Shown piece after piece: positions 62,764-64,000 of a stretch of 64,000 nucleotides of DNA. Each line of letters starts with the position of its first letter. The first letter of the stretch is position 1. The notes below the pieces were generated by a model. The model was not told where the DNA came from and searched no databases. It saw only the letters and a program-made list of their open reading frames with translations. The position numbers were made by a program, and so were the translations under genes. The stretch is taken from assembly GCF_019880205.1 (NCBI RefSeq), contig NZ_CP082292.1, positions 2,356,001 through 2,420,000 on the forward strand, given 5' to 3'. The stretch comes from Pantoea alfalfae (GTDB lineage: Bacteria > Pseudomonadota > Gammaproteobacteria > Enterobacterales > Enterobacteriaceae).

Positions 62764-62803
62764 GGATACCTCTGGCCTCGCCGGAGGTATCCGCACGCCT
62801 TTT
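62764..62803 (+). terminator. Intrinsic terminator after treA
   Basis: 9-bp stem GGATACCTC/GAGGTATCC with an 11-nt loop, then GCACGCC and four T residues. It begins 8 nt after the treA stop. Confidence 0.6.
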
Positions 62804-62871
62804 CAGCGAATTTTACTTGACCTTCTTACATCAACAGGCAAAATTGCAGCCAATTTACAAAAGGTAATAAT

Positions 62872-62890
62872 TCTCATTATGATAATGAGA
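62872..62890 (+). promoter_or_regulatory. Fur-box-like palindrome upstream of the siderophore receptor
   Basis: TCTCATTAT-G-ATAATGAGA is a perfect 9+1+9 palindrome close to the consensus Fur box in its ATTAT/ATAAT core. It lies 56 bp before the receptor ATG, where it would overlap the promoter and give iron repression. Confidence 0.78.
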
Positions 62891-62946
62891 TTGCCTATTA
62901 ACAACTTTACTCACCTGCCTTAATCTTTGCTATGAAAGGAACTCCG

Positions 62947-64000
62947 ATGAAACTGTCACTGTCGCTGAGAGGGTATATTCGCCTCTGCACCCTGGCGCTG
63001 ACCGCGCCTGCTCTGAGTTTCGCTGCCGATATGGTGGTGACTGCACAACCGCAAGAAGATTCGACCTCGCCGACCCAGGGCTATCTGGCCACCACCAGCC
63101 AGGGCGCAACCAAAAGCGACCGTCCGCTGATCACCACGCCGCAGTCGATATCCGTGGTCACCCGCCAGCAGATGCAGGATCAGGGCGCGCTGACCCTGAA
63201 CCAGGCACTGGGCTATAGCTCCGGCGTCTTCACCAACTTTGGCGGTGCCGCGACCCGTTACGACACCATTGCGCTGCGCGGCTTCCACGGCGGCGATGTC
63301 GATAACACCTTCCTCGACGGCATGCGGCTGATGAGCGACGGCGGCAGTTTCAACGTATTGCAGGTGGATAACGCCTTCCTTGAGCGCATCGACGTGATCA
63401 AAGGCCCCTCTTCTGCCCTTTATGGTCAGACGGTGCCGGGCGGACTGGTGAACATGGTCACCAAACGTCCGCAGTTCAGCGAAGAGGGGCATATCCAGCT
63501 GCAGGCGGGCAGTAATGCCACCACCGGTACGATGTTTGACTACACCAATGCCATCAACGATCAGTGGGCGTTTCGCCTGACCGGCGTGACCCGCAACAGC
63601 GATACCCAGTACGATCACACCCGCGAAGAGAAATATGCACTGATGCCGCAGCTGATGTGGCAGCCGGACGAAGATACCCATCTGATCCTGAAAGCCTATC
63701 TGCAGAAGGATCCGTCGGGCGGTTATCACGGTTCGGTACCGGGTGACGGCAGCCTCACCGAACATAACGGCTACAAGCTGAGCAACGGCTTTTATGAGGG
63801 CAACAGCGATCTCGATCAGTTCAAGCGTCGCGAGCAGATCTACAGCTTCGATTTCGCCCATCGCTTCAACGACGTCTGGTCATTCTCCTCAACTGGCAGC
63901 TACAGCCACTCGAATGTCGATCTCGATCAGGTCTATCAGGTTGGCTGGGATGAAAATAATCCCGACCTGCTGAACCGTTCTTACTCCGGTGAGCGCTCGT
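62947..64000 (+). CDS. TonB-dependent siderophore receptor (partial, runs off right edge)
   Basis: The frame is open from the ATG at 62947 (AAAGGA 7 nt upstream) to the window end (351 codons). A signal peptide ends near LSFAAD; DMVVTA is the TonB box. The plug domain follows: TTPQSISVVTRQQMQDQGAL, YDTIALRGFHGGD and ERIDVIKGPSSALYGQTVPG, with GGLVNMVTKRP closing it, then the first barrel strands. The PQSISVV motif marks the hydroxamate siderophore receptor group (FhuA/FoxA/FhuE-like). The siderophore cannot be named. Control by Fur is inferred from the palindrome upstream. Confidence 0.9.
   Translation, partial: MKLSLSLRGYIRLCTLALTAPALSFAADMVVTAQPQEDSTSPTQGYLATTSQGATKSDRPLITTPQSISVVTRQQMQDQGALTLNQALGYSSGVFTNFGGAATRYDTIALRGFHGGDVDNTFLDGMRLMSDGGSFNVLQVDNAFLERIDVIKGPSSALYGQTVPGGLVNMVTKRPQFSEEGHIQLQAGSNATTGTMFDYTNAINDQWAFRLTGVTRNSDTQYDHTREEKYALMPQLMWQPDEDTHLILKAYLQKDPSGGYHGSVPGDGSLTEHNGYKLSNGFYEGNSDLDQFKRREQIYSFDFAHRFNDVWSFSSTGSYSHSNVDLDQVYQVGWDENNPDLLNRSYSGERS

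Overview
The window looks like a chromosomal segment of a gammaproteobacterium of the Erwiniaceae, most like Pantoea. This is inferred from the enterobacterial ghrA-ycdX-ycdY cluster, the AldB- and TreA-type genes, the gene order of the type VI secretion locus and the moderately high GC of the core genes. No database search was possible. No rRNA, tRNA, CRISPR array or insertion sequence was recognised.

Region 1 (1-5380, all minus strand) is a small nitrogen-compound island. In transcription order it holds a LysR regulator, a structured leader, an NCS1 nucleobase/hydantoin-type permease, a tandem nitrilase-fold hydrolase and a cytoplasmic AmiC-like ligand sensor that runs off the left edge. 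The leader ends in an intrinsic terminator just before the permease Shine-Dalgarno sequence. It carries two hairpins whose six-base loops have A at position 1 and G at position 4, the hallmark of targets of ANTAR antiterminators such as AmiR. With the AmiC-like gene this points to AmiC/AmiR-style transcription antitermination of the permease-hydrolase operon.

Region 2 (5735-14914, minus) is an eight-gene peptide-salvage operon: a DUF1611 P-loop protein, an L-Ala-D/L-Glu epimerase, a Gsi/Dpp-type ABC importer (dual ATPase, binding protein, two permeases), a DmpA-type aminopeptidase and a DppA-type D-aminopeptidase. The set fits uptake and breakdown of D-amino-acid-containing peptides such as murein fragments.

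Region 3 (15.5-52 kb, minus) is a complete type VI secretion system in two long transcriptional blocks. The upstream block is SH3 lipoprotein-tssJ-tssK-tssL-tssM-tagF-tssA-tssB-tssC-small membrane protein-hcp, followed by an Hcp-linked muramidase effector and two LprI-like exported proteins. The downstream block is tagH(FHA)-pppA-exported protein-tagJ-tssE-tssF-tssG-tssH-ppkA-vgrG, followed by candidate periplasmic immunity genes, an EagR chaperone, a prePAAR/PAAR Rhs effector and its immunity gene. Three lethal modules are predicted: a pesticin-like muramidase, a VgrG with a C-terminal GH73 glucosaminidase, and an Rhs C-tip with an R-S-ExE ADP-ribosyltransferase signature. Each sits in visibly AT-rich DNA inserted in a GC-rich structural core, as expected for exchangeable cargo. 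Control probably includes the PpkA/PppA/FHA phosphorylation pathway and TagF.

Region 4 (53-64 kb) is housekeeping and accessory metabolism: an AldB-type aldehyde dehydrogenase, a small methyltransferase, a class I glutamine amidotransferase, an EamA exporter, a family III CoA transferase, ycdY, ycdX, ghrA, periplasmic trehalase treA, and the start of a TonB-dependent siderophore receptor behind a perfect palindromic Fur-box-like site.
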